Positions 18,754 to 28,324 are shown, numbered from the stretch's first letter. The stretch is 64,000 nucleotides of DNA from Rhodobacteraceae bacterium F11138 (GCA_016521575.1 JAEKDP010000001.1:1-64000), one strand, 5' to 3'. The notes: a model not told the origin generated them from the sequence alone. Numbers and translations are program-made.

Positions 18754-18789
18754 TGCCCGCCATTCTGCAAATCGATCTACGGGCGGGCA
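18754..18789 (-). promoter_or_regulatory. Shine-Dalgarno-sequestering helix of the thiD leader
   Basis: In the minus-strand RNA, UGCCCGCC (18789-18782) pairs perfectly over 8 bp with GGCGGGCA (18761-18754) across a 20-base loop. The downstream arm contains GGCGGG, the only ribosome-binding-like sequence before the AUG at 18748, five bases away. Upstream, the riboswitch 3' edge (GGAGGAAG) faces CCUCCUUCC, suggesting alternative pairings. This fits a translational off-switch. Confidence 0.6.
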
Positions 18790-18821
18790 AGGAAGGAGGC
18801 CCTTTACAGAGCCAATTCCGC

Positions 18822-18897
18822 GACTTCCTCCGCCAGCATGATCTGGTTCAGGTTCTAAGGGTGCGTCTCAGCCGCTGTATTGCGGCGCCCCTGTCAC
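18822..18897 (-). promoter_or_regulatory. TPP riboswitch (THI element)
   Basis: Minus-strand RNA with the hallmark conserved segments in order: AGGGGCGCC, GCUGAGA (CUGAGA at 18871-18866), CACCC, GAACCUGA (18855-18848), CCAGAUCAUGCUGG and CGGAGGAAG. This is the thiamine-pyrophosphate aptamer. It ends about 75 bases before the thiD start codon. The intervening RNA can form the sequestering helix listed separately, so regulation is most likely translational. No U-run terminator was seen. Confidence 0.95.
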
Positions 18898-19053
18898 GCC
18901 CATCACTTGTCATGGCGCTGCTGCGTTGTCCAGACGGGCGCAGCACGCGCGCCCCAAGACCCCGAATGTGTGACCCCGATTACAGTCAGCGCAGTCGCCC
19001 GATGATACGGTTTTGGCGCGTTTCAAGACAATTTTCGATTCGAGGGCCGTCCG

Positions 19054-19203
19054 ATGCAGTACATTCAGGACAAATACACGCGATCCCTGGCGACAGCCGA
19101 ACAGCCCCGGCAAAGCGTTTTGCGCAAACTGATCGTTGCCGTTCTGAACATCCGGGTTCGCGGCCACCATATGCAGGCGAAAATCGACAGGTATCACCGA
19201 TAG
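19054..19203 (+). CDS. Small basic protein upstream of tex (uncertain)
   Basis: An open frame of 49 codons starting [20 protein letters not shown] and ending KIDRYHR. It is basic (many Arg/Lys/His), with a central hydrophobic [11 protein letters not shown] stretch that could be an amphipathic helix. It lies 95 bases before tex on the same strand, in an otherwise gene-free interval between the riboswitch and tex. No family was recognised and no strong ribosome-binding site is present, so it may be chance. Confidence 0.35.
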   Translation: MQYIQDKYTRSLATAEQPRQSVLRKLIVAVLNIRVRGHHMQAKIDRYHR

Positions 19204-19298
19204 GCTGGCCGCATACCCGGTGCGGGTCAAAGGTTTCGCTTGGCGTGGCGACACGGCTTGGCTATGTCTCACCTCCCGATCACCGACAGGAGGCTTCC

Positions 19299-21620
19299 TT
19301 GGACACCACCCAGCGTATTTCCGGACTCATCGCAACCGAGATTTCCGCCCGCCCCGAACAGGTGCAGGCCGCAATCGCCCTGCTGGACGATGGCGCGACG
19401 GTGCCCTTTGTGGCCCGCTACCGCAAGGAAGCCACCGGCGGGCTGGACGACACGCAGCTGCGCACCCTGTCGGACCGGATGACCTATCTGCGCGAACTGG
19501 AAGCCCGGCGCGGTGCGATCCTGGATTCGATCCGCGCCCAAGACAAGCTGACCGATGAACTGTCCCGCGCGATTGCCGGGGCCGAAACCAAGGCCGCGCT
19601 GGAAGATATCTATCTGCCATACAAGCCGAAACGCCGCACCAAGGCCATGATCGCGCGGGAAAACGGGCTGGAACCGCTGCTGAACGCCATTCTGGACAAC
19701 CGCGCCGCCGACCCCGAAACTCTGGCGACGGGCTATCTCGGACAGGCAGTGCCGGATACCAAGGCCGCCCTGACGGGGGCCCGCGACATCCTGGCCGAGC
19801 GCCTGAGCGAGGATGCCGAGCTGCTGGGCGCGCTGCGCGACTTCATGCACCGGGACGCCATTCTCAGCGCCGACGTGATCCCGGGACAAGAGGAAAAAGG
19901 CGCGAAGTTTTCGGACTATTTCCAGCACCGCGAACCCTGGTCCAAAGTGCCATCGCACCGGGCGCTGGCGATGCTGCGCGCCTCAAAGGAAGGCATCGTG
20001 ACGGTGGATATCGCACCGGACCCCGAAACCGGCACCGCACGCGCCGAAGCCATCGTGTGCCGACGGCTGAACCCTTCGGGCACCGGACCAGGCGATATCT
20101 GGCTGCGCGCGGCGGCGGGCTGGACCTGGCGGGTCAAGCTGGCAACCACGATGATGATGGATCTGTTCAGCGATCTGCGCACGCGCGCCCATGAAGAGGC
20201 CATCGCCGTCTTCGCGCGCAACCTCAAGGATCTGCTGCTGGCGGCCCCGGCCGGATCACGGGCAACCTTGGGGCTGGATCCCGGCATCCGCACCGGGGTC
20301 AAGGCCGCGGTGGTGGATGATACCGGCAAGCTGGTCGCGACGGACACCCTGTATCCGTTTCAGCCCAGGAACGATGTGCGCGGCGCACAAGCCGCCCTGC
20401 TGCATCTGATCCGCCAGAACGGGGTCGACCTGATCGCCATCGGCAATGGAACCGCCAGCCGCGAAACCGAACGACTGGTGGCCGATACGCTGGCACAGTT
20501 GCCCAAGGGACAGAAGATGCCGACCAAGGTCGTGGTCAGCGAAGCAGGGGCTTCGGTCTATTCCGCCTCGGAACTGGCGGCGCGCGAATTTCCCGATCTG
20601 GATGTTTCGCTGCGCGGTGCGGTGTCGATTGCACGACGATTGCAGGATCCGCTGGCGGAACTGGTCAAGATCGAGCCGAAATCCATCGGCGTCGGACAAT
20701 ATCAGCACGATGTGGATCAGCACCGTCTGGACAAGGCGCTGGCCGCGGTCGTCGAAGACGCGGTGAATGCGGTGGGGGTCGACCTGAACACCGCCTCGGC
20801 CCCGCTCTTGGCGCATGTGTCCGGCCTGGGACCGGGACTGGCGGAAACCATCGTGGCGCATCGCGACATGCAGGGCGCCTTCAGATCGCGCAAGGATCTG
20901 CTCAAGGTCGCGCGCCTTGGTCCGCGGGCCTTTGAGCAATGCGCCGGCTTCCTGCGCATCCGCAATGGCGAAGAGCCGCTGGATGCGTCAGCGGTCCACC
21001 CCGAAGCCTATGGTCTGGCGCGCCGCATCGTGTCGGCCTGCGGCCGGGATCTGCGCGCGCTGATGGCGGACCCGACCGCATTGCGGCGACTGCGGGCCGA
21101 GGATTTCGCCGACGACAATTTCGGGCTGCCAACAGTGCGCGACATTCTGGGCGAGCTGGAAAAACCCGGTCGCGATCCCCGTCCGGCCTTCAAGACTGCG
21201 GTGTTCAGCGATGGTGTGGAAACCATCAAGGATCTGAAACCGGGCATGCGGCTGGAAGGGACCGTAACCAACGTGGCGGCCTTTGGCGCCTTTGTGGATG
21301 TGGGCGTGCATCAGGACGGGCTGGTGCATGTCAGCCAGTTGGCGGACAGGTTCGTCAAGGATCCTCACGAGGTGATCAAGACCGGCGACGTGGTGCAAGT
21401 GCGCATCACCGAGGTGGACATTCCGCGCAATCGCATCGGATTGAGCATGCGCAGGGACAGCGGCCCCGCAACGCGCAAGGATCATGGCGCGCGCAAGGGA
21501 TCGCCAACCGACAAGGCCGCGCCACGCCGTGCGCACCCTGCCAAGGCCCCCGCGAAGGGTTCCGGCGACCAGACCAGCGCCCTGGGTTCAGCCTTGCTGG
21601 ATGCCATGAAACGGCAGTAG
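19299..21620 (+). CDS. tex: Tex family RNA-binding transcriptional accessory protein
   Basis: Bacterial homologue of eukaryotic Spt6-like factors; a cytoplasmic nucleic-acid-binding protein linked to transcription and toxin expression in other species. The start is the TTG at 19299 ([21 protein letters not shown]), preceded by CAGGAGG with 5-base spacing. The resulting 773 residues match the usual Tex length. Visible domains are the N-terminal helical Tex domain, a YqgF-like RNase-H fold ([16 protein letters not shown]), a helix-hairpin-helix segment ([19 protein letters not shown]) and a C-terminal S1 domain ([21 protein letters not shown]), then a basic tail. It is probably monocistronic. 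Confidence 0.93.
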   Translation: MDTTQRISGLIATEISARPEQVQAAIALLDDGATVPFVARYRKEATGGLDDTQLRTLSDRMTYLRELEARRGAILDSIRAQDKLTDELSRAIAGAETKAALEDIYLPYKPKRRTKAMIARENGLEPLLNAILDNRAADPETLATGYLGQAVPDTKAALTGARDILAERLSEDAELLGALRDFMHRDAILSADVIPGQEEKGAKFSDYFQHREPWSKVPSHRALAMLRASKEGIVTVDIAPDPETGTARAEAIVCRRLNPSGTGPGDIWLRAAAGWTWRVKLATTMMMDLFSDLRTRAHEEAIAVFARNLKDLLLAAPAGSRATLGLDPGIRTGVKAAVVDDTGKLVATDTLYPFQPRNDVRGAQAALLHLIRQNGVDLIAIGNGTASRETERLVADTLAQLPKGQKMPTKVVVSEAGASVYSASELAAREFPDLDVSLRGAVSIARRLQDPLAELVKIEPKSIGVGQYQHDVDQHRLDKALAAVVEDAVNAVGVDLNTASAPLLAHVSGLGPGLAETIVAHRDMQGAFRSRKDLLKVARLGPRAFEQCAGFLRIRNGEEPLDASAVHPEAYGLARRIVSACGRDLRALMADPTALRRLRAEDFADDNFGLPTVRDILGELEKPGRDPRPAFKTAVFSDGVETIKDLKPGMRLEGTVTNVAAFGAFVDVGVHQDGLVHVSQLADRFVKDPHEVIKTGDVVQVRITEVDIPRNRIGLSMRRDSGPATRKDHGARKGSPTDKAAPRRAHPAKAPAKGSGDQTSALGSALLDAMKRQ

Positions 21621-21808
21621 CCGCCCCGACAGTGCGACCCAGCGTTGATCACGGCACCCCGGCTTACGGCGGGCGGGCAGGAATGCCCCGCATGAGCCGC
21701 GCGTACTGTCAAAGGGGCTTCTCATTCTTTCCGGCTTGACCCACAGTGCCGGTGCGCTTGCGTCGGGCAGGTTCCGATACAGGCAATCAAATCAACCAAG
21801 AGGCCCTG

Positions 21809-22858
21809 ATGAATAACAGAATTCCGGTATTCGATGGCCACAACGACTCCATTCTCAAGCTGGAGATCGCCGCACGCACCGGGCAGCCGCTGGATTTTCG
21901 CCACCCCGCCCAAAAGCTGGACATCGACATCGCCAGCGCAAAGGCCGCCGGATTTGCCGGTGGACTGTTTGCGATGTTCACCCCGTCGCGCCCCGACCGG
22001 CTGGGACAGGAGTTCGATCCGGACGATCCCGCGAATTTCGCCCCCATCGCACAGCCGCTGGCGCTGGAATTCACCCTGTCGATGTTTGCCCGGCTGCGCC
22101 GGTTGGCGCGCAACCTGCCCAAGGATCTGGCGATCTGCACGGATACCGGACAGGTGCGCGACGCGATGGCGGCCGACAGGCTCGCATTGGTGCCGCATAT
22201 CGAAGGGGCGGAGTGCATCGATACCGATTTCGCGGCGCTGGAAGTGCTGCACGCCGCAGGGCTGCGGTCGCTTGGACTGGTGTGGTCGCGTGACAATGCC
22301 TTTGGCCACGGCGCACCGATGCTGCGCCAGCCCGACCTGGACCCCGGCAAAGGTTTGACCGCCGCCGGTCATGCGCTGGTGCGCGAATGCAACCGGCTGG
22401 GTATCCTGATCGACCTGTCGCATCTGACCGAGGCCGGATTCTGGGACGTCGCCAAATCCACATCGCGCCCGCTGGTCGCGTCGCATTCAAATGCACATGC
22501 GATTTCACCCAGCACACGCAACCTGACGGACCGGCAATTGGCCGCTGTGGCCGAATCCGGCGGGCTGGTCGGATTGAATTTCCATGTCGCATTCCTGCGG
22601 CCCGACTGTCAGAACGACAAGAATACGCCGCTGGACCTGATGATCCGGCATCTGGATCATATGCTGACCATACTGGGCGAGGACGGCGTGGCTCTGGGTT
22701 CGGATTTCGATGGCTGCACCCTGCCCGGTGCCATCGGTGACGTCGGCGGTCTGCCGCACCTGATCAATGCCATGCAACACGCGCAGTTCGGAGACCGGTT
22801 GATCCGGAAAATCTGTTGCGACAACTGGCTGGCGGCACTGGACCGCGCGGTCGACTAG
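21809..22858 (+). CDS. Membrane-dipeptidase family (M19) peptidase
   Basis: Zinc-dependent dipeptidase of the renal dipeptidase/M19 amidohydrolase fold, expected to cleave dipeptides, possibly with a D-residue. The product is 349 residues and starts MNNRIPVFDGHNDS, after AAGAGG at good spacing. Metal-site signatures are present: DGHND near residue 9, VPHIEGAE for the bridging Glu, SHSNAHAI for His, and LGSDFDG near the C-terminus. There is no signal peptide, so it should be cytoplasmic. It sits alone after tex; specificity cannot be read from sequence. Confidence 0.88.
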   Translation: MNNRIPVFDGHNDSILKLEIAARTGQPLDFRHPAQKLDIDIASAKAAGFAGGLFAMFTPSRPDRLGQEFDPDDPANFAPIAQPLALEFTLSMFARLRRLARNLPKDLAICTDTGQVRDAMAADRLALVPHIEGAECIDTDFAALEVLHAAGLRSLGLVWSRDNAFGHGAPMLRQPDLDPGKGLTAAGHALVRECNRLGILIDLSHLTEAGFWDVAKSTSRPLVASHSNAHAISPSTRNLTDRQLAAVAESGGLVGLNFHVAFLRPDCQNDKNTPLDLMIRHLDHMLTILGEDGVALGSDFDGCTLPGAIGDVGGLPHLINAMQHAQFGDRLIRKICCDNWLAALDRAVD

Positions 22859-22873
22859 GGAGTTGACAATACG

Positions 22874-23068
22874 TCACACACCCTGGCGTTGCGCGTTGTC
22901 ACGGGTCTTGTCGCTCAGGAAATAGGCCGTGCAGCTCAACAAGGTCGTGGTCGACCCCATACCGGTATAGGCAAAAATCGAATCCATCAGAGTGCCGCCA
23001 GCGTACAATGTCGATGTCCCCGCCAGCAGGCCACAGACGGCCCCCAAAATGACAAAAACAACGATCAC
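22874..23068 (-). CDS. Small two-span membrane protein of unknown function
   Basis: A 64-residue frame starting at a GTG (MIVVFVILGAVCGLLAG) with AGGAGA nine bases upstream. The same frame could extend 27 codons further, to a TTG at 23149, but the ribosome-binding site favours the short form. Residues 1-17 and about 36-52 are hydrophobic, giving two likely membrane segments; the tail is charged (SDKTRDNAQRQ). It is divergent from the polysaccharide-export pair, so a role at the envelope is possible but not shown. No family recognised. Confidence 0.45.
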   Translation of the reverse strand: MIVVFVILGAVCGLLAGTSTLYAGGTLMDSIFAYTGMGSTTTLLSCTAYFLSDKTRDNAQRQGV

Positions 23069-23172
23069 CCTTTGGCTTCTCCTATAGGTTGCGATTATTC
23101 TGGGTTGTGAACTCTGCTCAAGATTGCACCAACTTCGCACCTGCGCCAAAATATTTTGCCCCGATAGGCCAA

Positions 23173-23296
23173 TTTCTTCCGAACCCGCCCGAGCGGTCGG
23201 CGATTAATTGCCACTGAACGATCTGTTGCAGGATCGGCACGGCGCAGGCTTCGTTTCGGAAACTCCACCTGACAATGTGTGATTTTTCTTCCGAAC
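23173..23296 (+). repeat. 12-bp direct repeat in the export-pair upstream region
   Basis: TTTCTTCCGAAC occurs at 23173-23184 and again at 23285-23296, the second copy about 60 bases before the export-protein start. Exact 12-base repetition in a non-coding divergent region suggests a possible regulator-binding site, but no known consensus was matched. Confidence 0.3.
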
Positions 23297-23356
23297 GATT
23301 GAAAAACCGCCTAAAATCCCGCAGGGGCGTAAGGACCGACCACATAGAGAAAGCCC

Positions 23357-23971
23357 ATGATGAAACAGTTTCTACTACTTTTGGCGAGCCTGCTGATCGT
23401 ACCACTGGCCGCGACGCAGGCGCTGGCGCAGAACAATTACAAGATCAAGTCGGGCGATGTGTTGCGAATCGAGGTTCTGGAAGATGCCAGCCTGAACCGG
23501 GAATCGCTGGTTCTGCCGGACGGCCGGGTTTCGGTTCCGCTGGTCGGCAGCGTTCAGGTCGGCGGGCGCAACGTCGATCAGGTCCGCGACGAGATCATCC
23601 AGCAATTGCGTCCGAATTTCGCTGCCGATCCGACCGTGTTCGTATCGCTGTCGCAACTGGCACCGCCGCGCGCCAGTACCAACGCCGGCGGCCGTACTCT
23701 GACGGTCTATATGCTGGGGGAAGTCGCCGCGCCGGGCGCGATGGAAGTCAAGCAGGGCACGACGTTCCTGCAAGCTTTGGCCCAGGGTGGTGGTGTGACC
23801 CCGTTTGGCGCAACCAAACGTCTGCAACTGCGCCGTGCGGGGACGGACGGCCGGCAACAGGTATATACCTATAACGTCAAGGATATCATCAATGGCAAGT
23901 CCAGCATCCGCACGCCGGTGCTGCAAGAAGGTGATGTAATCATCGCGCCGCAACGACGGCTGTTCGAATAA
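23357..23971 (+). CDS. Periplasmic/outer-membrane polysaccharide export protein (Wza/KpsD-type)
   Basis: Member of the outer-membrane polysaccharide export (OPX) family, which guides capsule or exopolysaccharide across the periplasm and outer membrane. The 204-residue product has a signal peptide (MMKQFLLLLASLLIVPLAATQALA) without a lipobox Cys. A Poly_export domain follows (YKIKSGDVLRIEVLEDASLN... LPDGRVSVPLVGSVQVGGRN), then one SLBB-like domain (LTVYMLGEVAAPGAMEV... FLQALAQGGGVTPFGATKRL). It is short and lacks the C-terminal membrane-spanning helix of true Wza, so it probably needs a separate outer-membrane partner. The next gene, 22 bases on, encodes a beta-barrel and could be that partner. 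Confidence 0.88.
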   Translation: MMKQFLLLLASLLIVPLAATQALAQNNYKIKSGDVLRIEVLEDASLNRESLVLPDGRVSVPLVGSVQVGGRNVDQVRDEIIQQLRPNFAADPTVFVSLSQLAPPRASTNAGGRTLTVYMLGEVAAPGAMEVKQGTTFLQALAQGGGVTPFGATKRLQLRRAGTDGRQQVYTYNVKDIINGKSSIRTPVLQEGDVIIAPQRRLFE

Positions 23972-23993
23972 CATCCCGGGCAAGGGGGCAGTA

Positions 23994-25412
23994 GTGAACA
24001 AGGGACTGATCGCAAGCGCTGCCCTGGCCGGTGGCGTTCTGGTGGCACTGAATCCGGCGCTTGCGCAGGACGAAGAAGAATTCGGCACCCTGCGTCAAAG
24101 GCTGAAGATCGAACAGGAATTTGGCGCGGGTGACAACCTGGGCCTGGAGGTTCCCGGCGAAGGCTCGACATCTCTGTCGACCACACGGCTGACCTATGGG
24201 CTGGAAAGCAAAACCCGCATTCAGGAACTTGCCCTGGCCATCGGGGGTGCCCTGCGGTTTGGCAACGTGGCCGAAGGCAACACCCTGAAAACCGGGTTTA
24301 CGGATCCGTTGATCGGGCTGCGCTACCTGCGCGACACCGGAAACGCCGATTTCTCGGTGGACCTTGATTATCGCCAAACCGACATTTCACTGTCTGCACC
24401 CCTGTGGACCTTCCTGGATCAGGACGGGATCATTCGTCCGCCGCGTGACTTCGGCAATATCCGGGGCTCAGGCGAGCGCCGCGGGTATAATTTCGACACA
24501 CAGCTGGAACTTGGTAAAAAGGCACCGTTCGGGATGCGGTTCACCGCGGGAACCAACGGGGTCGATTACGTGGATGCGACCGATCCGTCGCTGACCGACT
24601 ATGACTATACCAATCTGGGCGCATCCGCGCTGTTCCGGTTCAATCCGCTGACGACCGGATATATCGATCTCTACTACCAAACCTACGACAATCAGGACAG
24701 CCTGAACACGGAACGCGTCACGGAAACACTGCAGGCGGGCTTTGACCGCGTCCTGTCGGCCCGGTCGGTCCTGAGCTTCCGCGCCGGTTACACCGATGTG
24801 GACACCACCATCACCAATCCGTTTACCCGGATCGAGTCCCAGACCAAGGAATCCGGTCCCAGCGGCAGCATCAGCTATGTGACCGAAATGCCCAACGGCG
24901 ATTTTGCCGCGAATTTCGACCTGACCCAGAATTTCGAAGGCCAGCGCGGCACCCTGCGGTTTTCGCGCAGCCTCACGCTGCCCACGGGCAGCCTGTCAGG
25001 CAACATCGGCCTGACCAGCTTTGACAGTTCCGACCCGGAATTCATCGGCGGCATTTCCTGGCGGCACCAGATGCCCAGCAGCAGTATCAACATCCGTCTC
25101 AGCCGGGACGTCTATACGGATGAAAACGACGAAGACCGTTTCAGCAACTATCTGGTGGCCGGCTACAGCCATGACATCAATTCGGTGTCCAGCCTCACCG
25201 CCGATCTGTCGCTCAGCTATAATGAATCCACCCCGTCTCTGGAGTCGACGCAACGGGCGACTGCGGTTCTGGTCTACAACCACACGCTGACGCGGGACTG
25301 GAGCATGAACGCAGGCATCGAGTACAACATGCTGGATGAAGAACCCGACGGGCGCGCGGATTCAACATCGGTGTTCTTCGGAGTCGCGCGGAATTTCGAC
25401 TGGACGAACTGA
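23994..25412 (+). CDS. Outer-membrane beta-barrel protein paired with the export protein
   Basis: Predicted outer-membrane beta-barrel of 472 residues beginning at a GTG (MNKGLIASAALAGGVLVALNPALAQ), a signal peptide cleaved after ALA. The mature part is a long run of alternating hydrophobic/polar strands with Asp/Gly/Asn-rich turns (for example SVDLDYRQTDISLSAP and RDVYTDENDEDRF), as in exopolysaccharide-export porins. No cysteine pair and no helical domain was seen. It is translationally close to the OPX protein and likely co-transcribed. Its exact family could not be named with certainty, and the channel role is inferred from the pairing. Confidence 0.7.
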   Translation: MNKGLIASAALAGGVLVALNPALAQDEEEFGTLRQRLKIEQEFGAGDNLGLEVPGEGSTSLSTTRLTYGLESKTRIQELALAIGGALRFGNVAEGNTLKTGFTDPLIGLRYLRDTGNADFSVDLDYRQTDISLSAPLWTFLDQDGIIRPPRDFGNIRGSGERRGYNFDTQLELGKKAPFGMRFTAGTNGVDYVDATDPSLTDYDYTNLGASALFRFNPLTTGYIDLYYQTYDNQDSLNTERVTETLQAGFDRVLSARSVLSFRAGYTDVDTTITNPFTRIESQTKESGPSGSISYVTEMPNGDFAANFDLTQNFEGQRGTLRFSRSLTLPTGSLSGNIGLTSFDSSDPEFIGGISWRHQMPSSSINIRLSRDVYTDENDEDRFSNYLVAGYSHDINSVSSLTADLSLSYNESTPSLESTQRATAVLVYNHTLTRDWSMNAGIEYNMLDEEPDGRADSTSVFFGVARNFDWTN

Positions 25413-25420
25413 GCGCCCCG

Positions 25421-25807
25421 TCACGGTGCCGCCAGATCGTTCAGAATCGGACAATCCGGGCGATTGTCCCCCGCGCAGGCCTTGACCAGACCCGACAGCG
25501 TATCGCGCATGCTTTGTAATTCGGACAGTTTGCGATCAATCTGTTCCAGCTGTTCCAAAGCCACCCGTTTCACGTCCGCGCTGGCCCGGCCGTCGTCTTC
25601 GTACAGCGCCAGCAGGGTGCGGCAATCCTGAATCGAGAACCCCAACGCACGCGCCCGCGCCACAAAAGCCAGCTTGTGACATTCGCTTTCGCCAAAGGCA
25701 CGATAGCCATTGGAATCCCGGCCGGGCCGGACCAGACCGATATCTTCGTAGTACCGGATCGTCTTGGTTGGCAGGCCAGTCCTGGCTCCGACTTCACCGA
25801 TATTCAT
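25421..25807 (-). CDS. cueR: Cu(I)-responsive MerR-family regulator CueR
   Basis: Copper-sensing activator that binds the copA promoter and untwists it on Cu(I) binding. The 128-residue product has the MerR winged helix (MNIGEVGARTGLPTKTIRYYEDIGLV), the dimerisation helix and the metal loop with C111 and C119 (CAGDNRPDCP). Serine at position 77 is the residue that separates CueR-type Cu(I) sensors from divalent-metal sensors. It starts nine bases after copA, with its AGGAG overlapping the copA stop, so it is in the same operon that it should activate. Confidence 0.93.
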   Translation of the reverse strand: MNIGEVGARTGLPTKTIRYYEDIGLVRPGRDSNGYRAFGESECHKLAFVARARALGFSIQDCRTLLALYEDDGRASADVKRVALEQLEQIDRKLSELQSMRDTLSGLVKACAGDNRPDCPILNDLAAP

Positions 25808-25816
25808 GTGCGGCTC

Positions 25817-28324
25817 CTATTTTGCGGCAATGGGGGACGGGTCGGACATCGCTTGCGGCGTTTCGGTATCGGAATCGCGCTGGACCGGGCGCAGCGCCCG
25901 CAATCGCAACGCGTTGCCCAGCACGAACACCGAACTCAGCGCCATGGCCGCGGCAGCCAGCATCGGCGACAGCAGCACTCCGAACGCAGGATACAGCACG
26001 CCAGCCGCCACTGGAATCAACACCGCGTTATAGGCAAAAGCCCAGAACAGGTTCTGACGGATGTTGCGCAGGGTGGCACGCGACACATGCAGGGCATTGA
26101 CCACGCCCGCCAAATCACCCGACACCAACACGACATCCGCGCTTTCGATGGCCACATCGGTGCCCTTGCCGATGGCCAGACCCACATCCGCTTCGGCCAG
26201 CGCCGGAGCATCGTTGATTCCGTCGCCGACGAACCCGACCGCGCCGAATTGCCGCCGCAACTGCATGACCGCGTCGCGTTTCCCGTCGGGCAGCACCTCG
26301 GCCATGACTTCGGAAATGCCCAGCTCGGCGGCGATGGCCTGGGCGGTGCCCTTGGCGTCGCCGGTGATCATCGCGATCCGCACGCCATCGTCGCGCAGGT
26401 GCTGCAACGCGGAGCGCGTGCCGGGCTTGATGGGGTCGGACACCCCCAGAACCGCCACAATCTGACCGTCAATCGCCGCCAGCACAGGCGTTTTGCCCTG
26501 CTCCTGCAACGCTTGGGCATCCGCCGCCAAATCGCCAGCATCGACGCCGGAGTCGCGCAGCAGCCGGGCCGAACCGATCAGAATCGTTCGCCCCTCGACC
26601 CGTGCCCGCAATCCAGCCCCGTTCAGCGCCTCGACCTGCGAGGCCGTTCGCAGCTGCAAATCCCGATCCCTGGCCGCAGCCAGCACCGCATGGGCAATCG
26701 GATGTTCCGACTGTGCCTCGGCGGCCGCAATCAGGGCCAGAACCGCGTCATCGGACCAATCGGCGGCACAACGCAGGTCCGTCAGCGCCGGTTGCCCCAT
26801 CGTCAGCGTCCCGGTCTTGTCAAACGCAATCATTCGAAGCCGGCTGAGGGATTGCAGCGCATCGCCCCTGCGAAACAACACACCGATTTCAGCCCCCCGG
26901 CCGCTGCCCACCATGACCGAGGTCGGCGTGGCCAGCCCCATCGCGCAGGGGCAGGCGATGATCAAGACCGACACCCCCGCGACCAGAGCATGCCCCAGCT
27001 TGGGATCCGGGCCGAACATCAGCCAGGCTCCGACGGTCAGGACCGCAACCGCGATCACGATCGGCACAAAGATCCGCACCACCTTGTCGGCCACGGCCTG
27101 AATCGGCAATTTGGCGCCCTGGGCCTGCTGTACCATCTGGATGATCCGCGCCAGCATGGTATCGCGCCCGATCCGTTCCGCACGATACCGCAACACACCC
27201 GATCCGTTGACAGTACCACCGACCAGCCAGTCACCCTGCCCCTTGGCCACAGGTGCCGGTTCGCCGGTGATCATGCTTTCGTCAACATGCGAACGCCCAT
27301 CAAGAACCGCGCCATCCACCGCGACCCGTTCCCCCGGACGCAGTTGCAGAATATCCCCGACAGCGATCGAATCGATTTCGACCTCTGCCGTTTCACCGTC
27401 CCGGTCGACGCGCGCCGTGCGGGGTTGCAACCCGACCAGGCGCTGAATTGCGGCACCCGCGCGGCCGCGCGCCCGTGCCTCCAGCCAGCGCCCCAGCAGG
27501 ATCAACGCGACGATCACGGCGGCAGCCTCGAAATAGACCGCTTGCGCACCCGGCGGCAACGCCCCCGGCACGAACAGCGCGACGCTGGAAAAGGCCCAGG
27601 CCGCGAAAGCCCCCAGCGCCACCAGACTGTTCATGTCGGGATGACCGCGCAGCAGCGCCGGTACGCCCTTGCGAAAGAACACCGCACCGGGACCGATCAG
27701 CACTGCGGTGGTCAGGACGAACTGGATCAGCCACGACATATGCTGCCCGATGGTCCGTGCGATCAGATGATGAAACTGCGGGAACAAATGCCCGCCCATT
27801 TCCATCACGAACACTGGCAACGTCAGCCCCAGCGCGATCAGGGTCAGACGTCGCGCTTGGGCGATTTCCTGATCCGCGCGGTCTTGTGCGCCGTCATCCT
27901 CCGCGGTCTCGAACCCGGCCTCATATCCGGCATCCCGCACCGCACGGATCAGCGCGTTGCGCGCAACCGCCCCTTCGGCAAACTGCACATCCGCCTGGCG
28001 CATGGCGAAATTGACCGAGACCTCAAGAACACCCGGCACCTCGCCCAGAGCATCCTCGACGCGCGCGACGCAACCGGCACAGGTCATCCCCTGGATCTGC
28101 AACGTCTGGCGCGACAGCTGCATCGGGTATCCGGCGGTTTTCAGCGCCTGCCGCACGTCGGGCAAATGCCCCGCTTCCATGTCCAGCTGCGCGGTACGGG
28201 TGGCCAGGTTCACGGTTGCCCCGCGCACCCCCGGAACCGCGCGCAATGCGGTTTCGGCCCGCGCCACGCAACTGGCGCAGGTCAGCCCCTGAACAGAGAA
28301 TTCCATATGAGTCGTTTGTGTCAT
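25817..28324 (-). CDS. copA: Copper-exporting P1B-type ATPase
   Basis: Inner-membrane ATPase exporting Cu(I) from the cytoplasm. The start MTQTTHMEFSVQGLTC at 28324 gives 835 residues. An ATG 33 bases upstream lies inside the -10 box and cannot be used. Two N-terminal heavy-metal domains carry CASC (16-19) and CAGC (82-85). The membrane part has the CPC site in IIACPCAMGLATPTS, the phosphorylation motif DKTGTLT, the nucleotide-domain SEHPIAHA and the hinge GDGINDAPALAEADVG. It is followed by cueR and preceded by a CueR-type promoter. Confidence 0.96.
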   Translation of the reverse strand: MTQTTHMEFSVQGLTCASCVARAETALRAVPGVRGATVNLATRTAQLDMEAGHLPDVRQALKTAGYPMQLSRQTLQIQGMTCAGCVARVEDALGEVPGVLEVSVNFAMRQADVQFAEGAVARNALIRAVRDAGYEAGFETAEDDGAQDRADQEIAQARRLTLIALGLTLPVFVMEMGGHLFPQFHHLIARTIGQHMSWLIQFVLTTAVLIGPGAVFFRKGVPALLRGHPDMNSLVALGAFAAWAFSSVALFVPGALPPGAQAVYFEAAAVIVALILLGRWLEARARGRAGAAIQRLVGLQPRTARVDRDGETAEVEIDSIAVGDILQLRPGERVAVDGAVLDGRSHVDESMITGEPAPVAKGQGDWLVGGTVNGSGVLRYRAERIGRDTMLARIIQMVQQAQGAKLPIQAVADKVVRIFVPIVIAVAVLTVGAWLMFGPDPKLGHALVAGVSVLIIACPCAMGLATPTSVMVGSGRGAEIGVLFRRGDALQSLSRLRMIAFDKTGTLTMGQPALTDLRCAADWSDDAVLALIAAAEAQSEHPIAHAVLAAARDRDLQLRTASQVEALNGAGLRARVEGRTILIGSARLLRDSGVDAGDLAADAQALQEQGKTPVLAAIDGQIVAVLGVSDPIKPGTRSALQHLRDDGVRIAMITGDAKGTAQAIAAELGISEVMAEVLPDGKRDAVMQLRRQFGAVGFVGDGINDAPALAEADVGLAIGKGTDVAIESADVVLVSGDLAGVVNALHVSRATLRNIRQNLFWAFAYNAVLIPVAAGVLYPAFGVLLSPMLAAAAMALSSVFVLGNALRLRALRPVQRDSDTETPQAMSDPSPIAAK

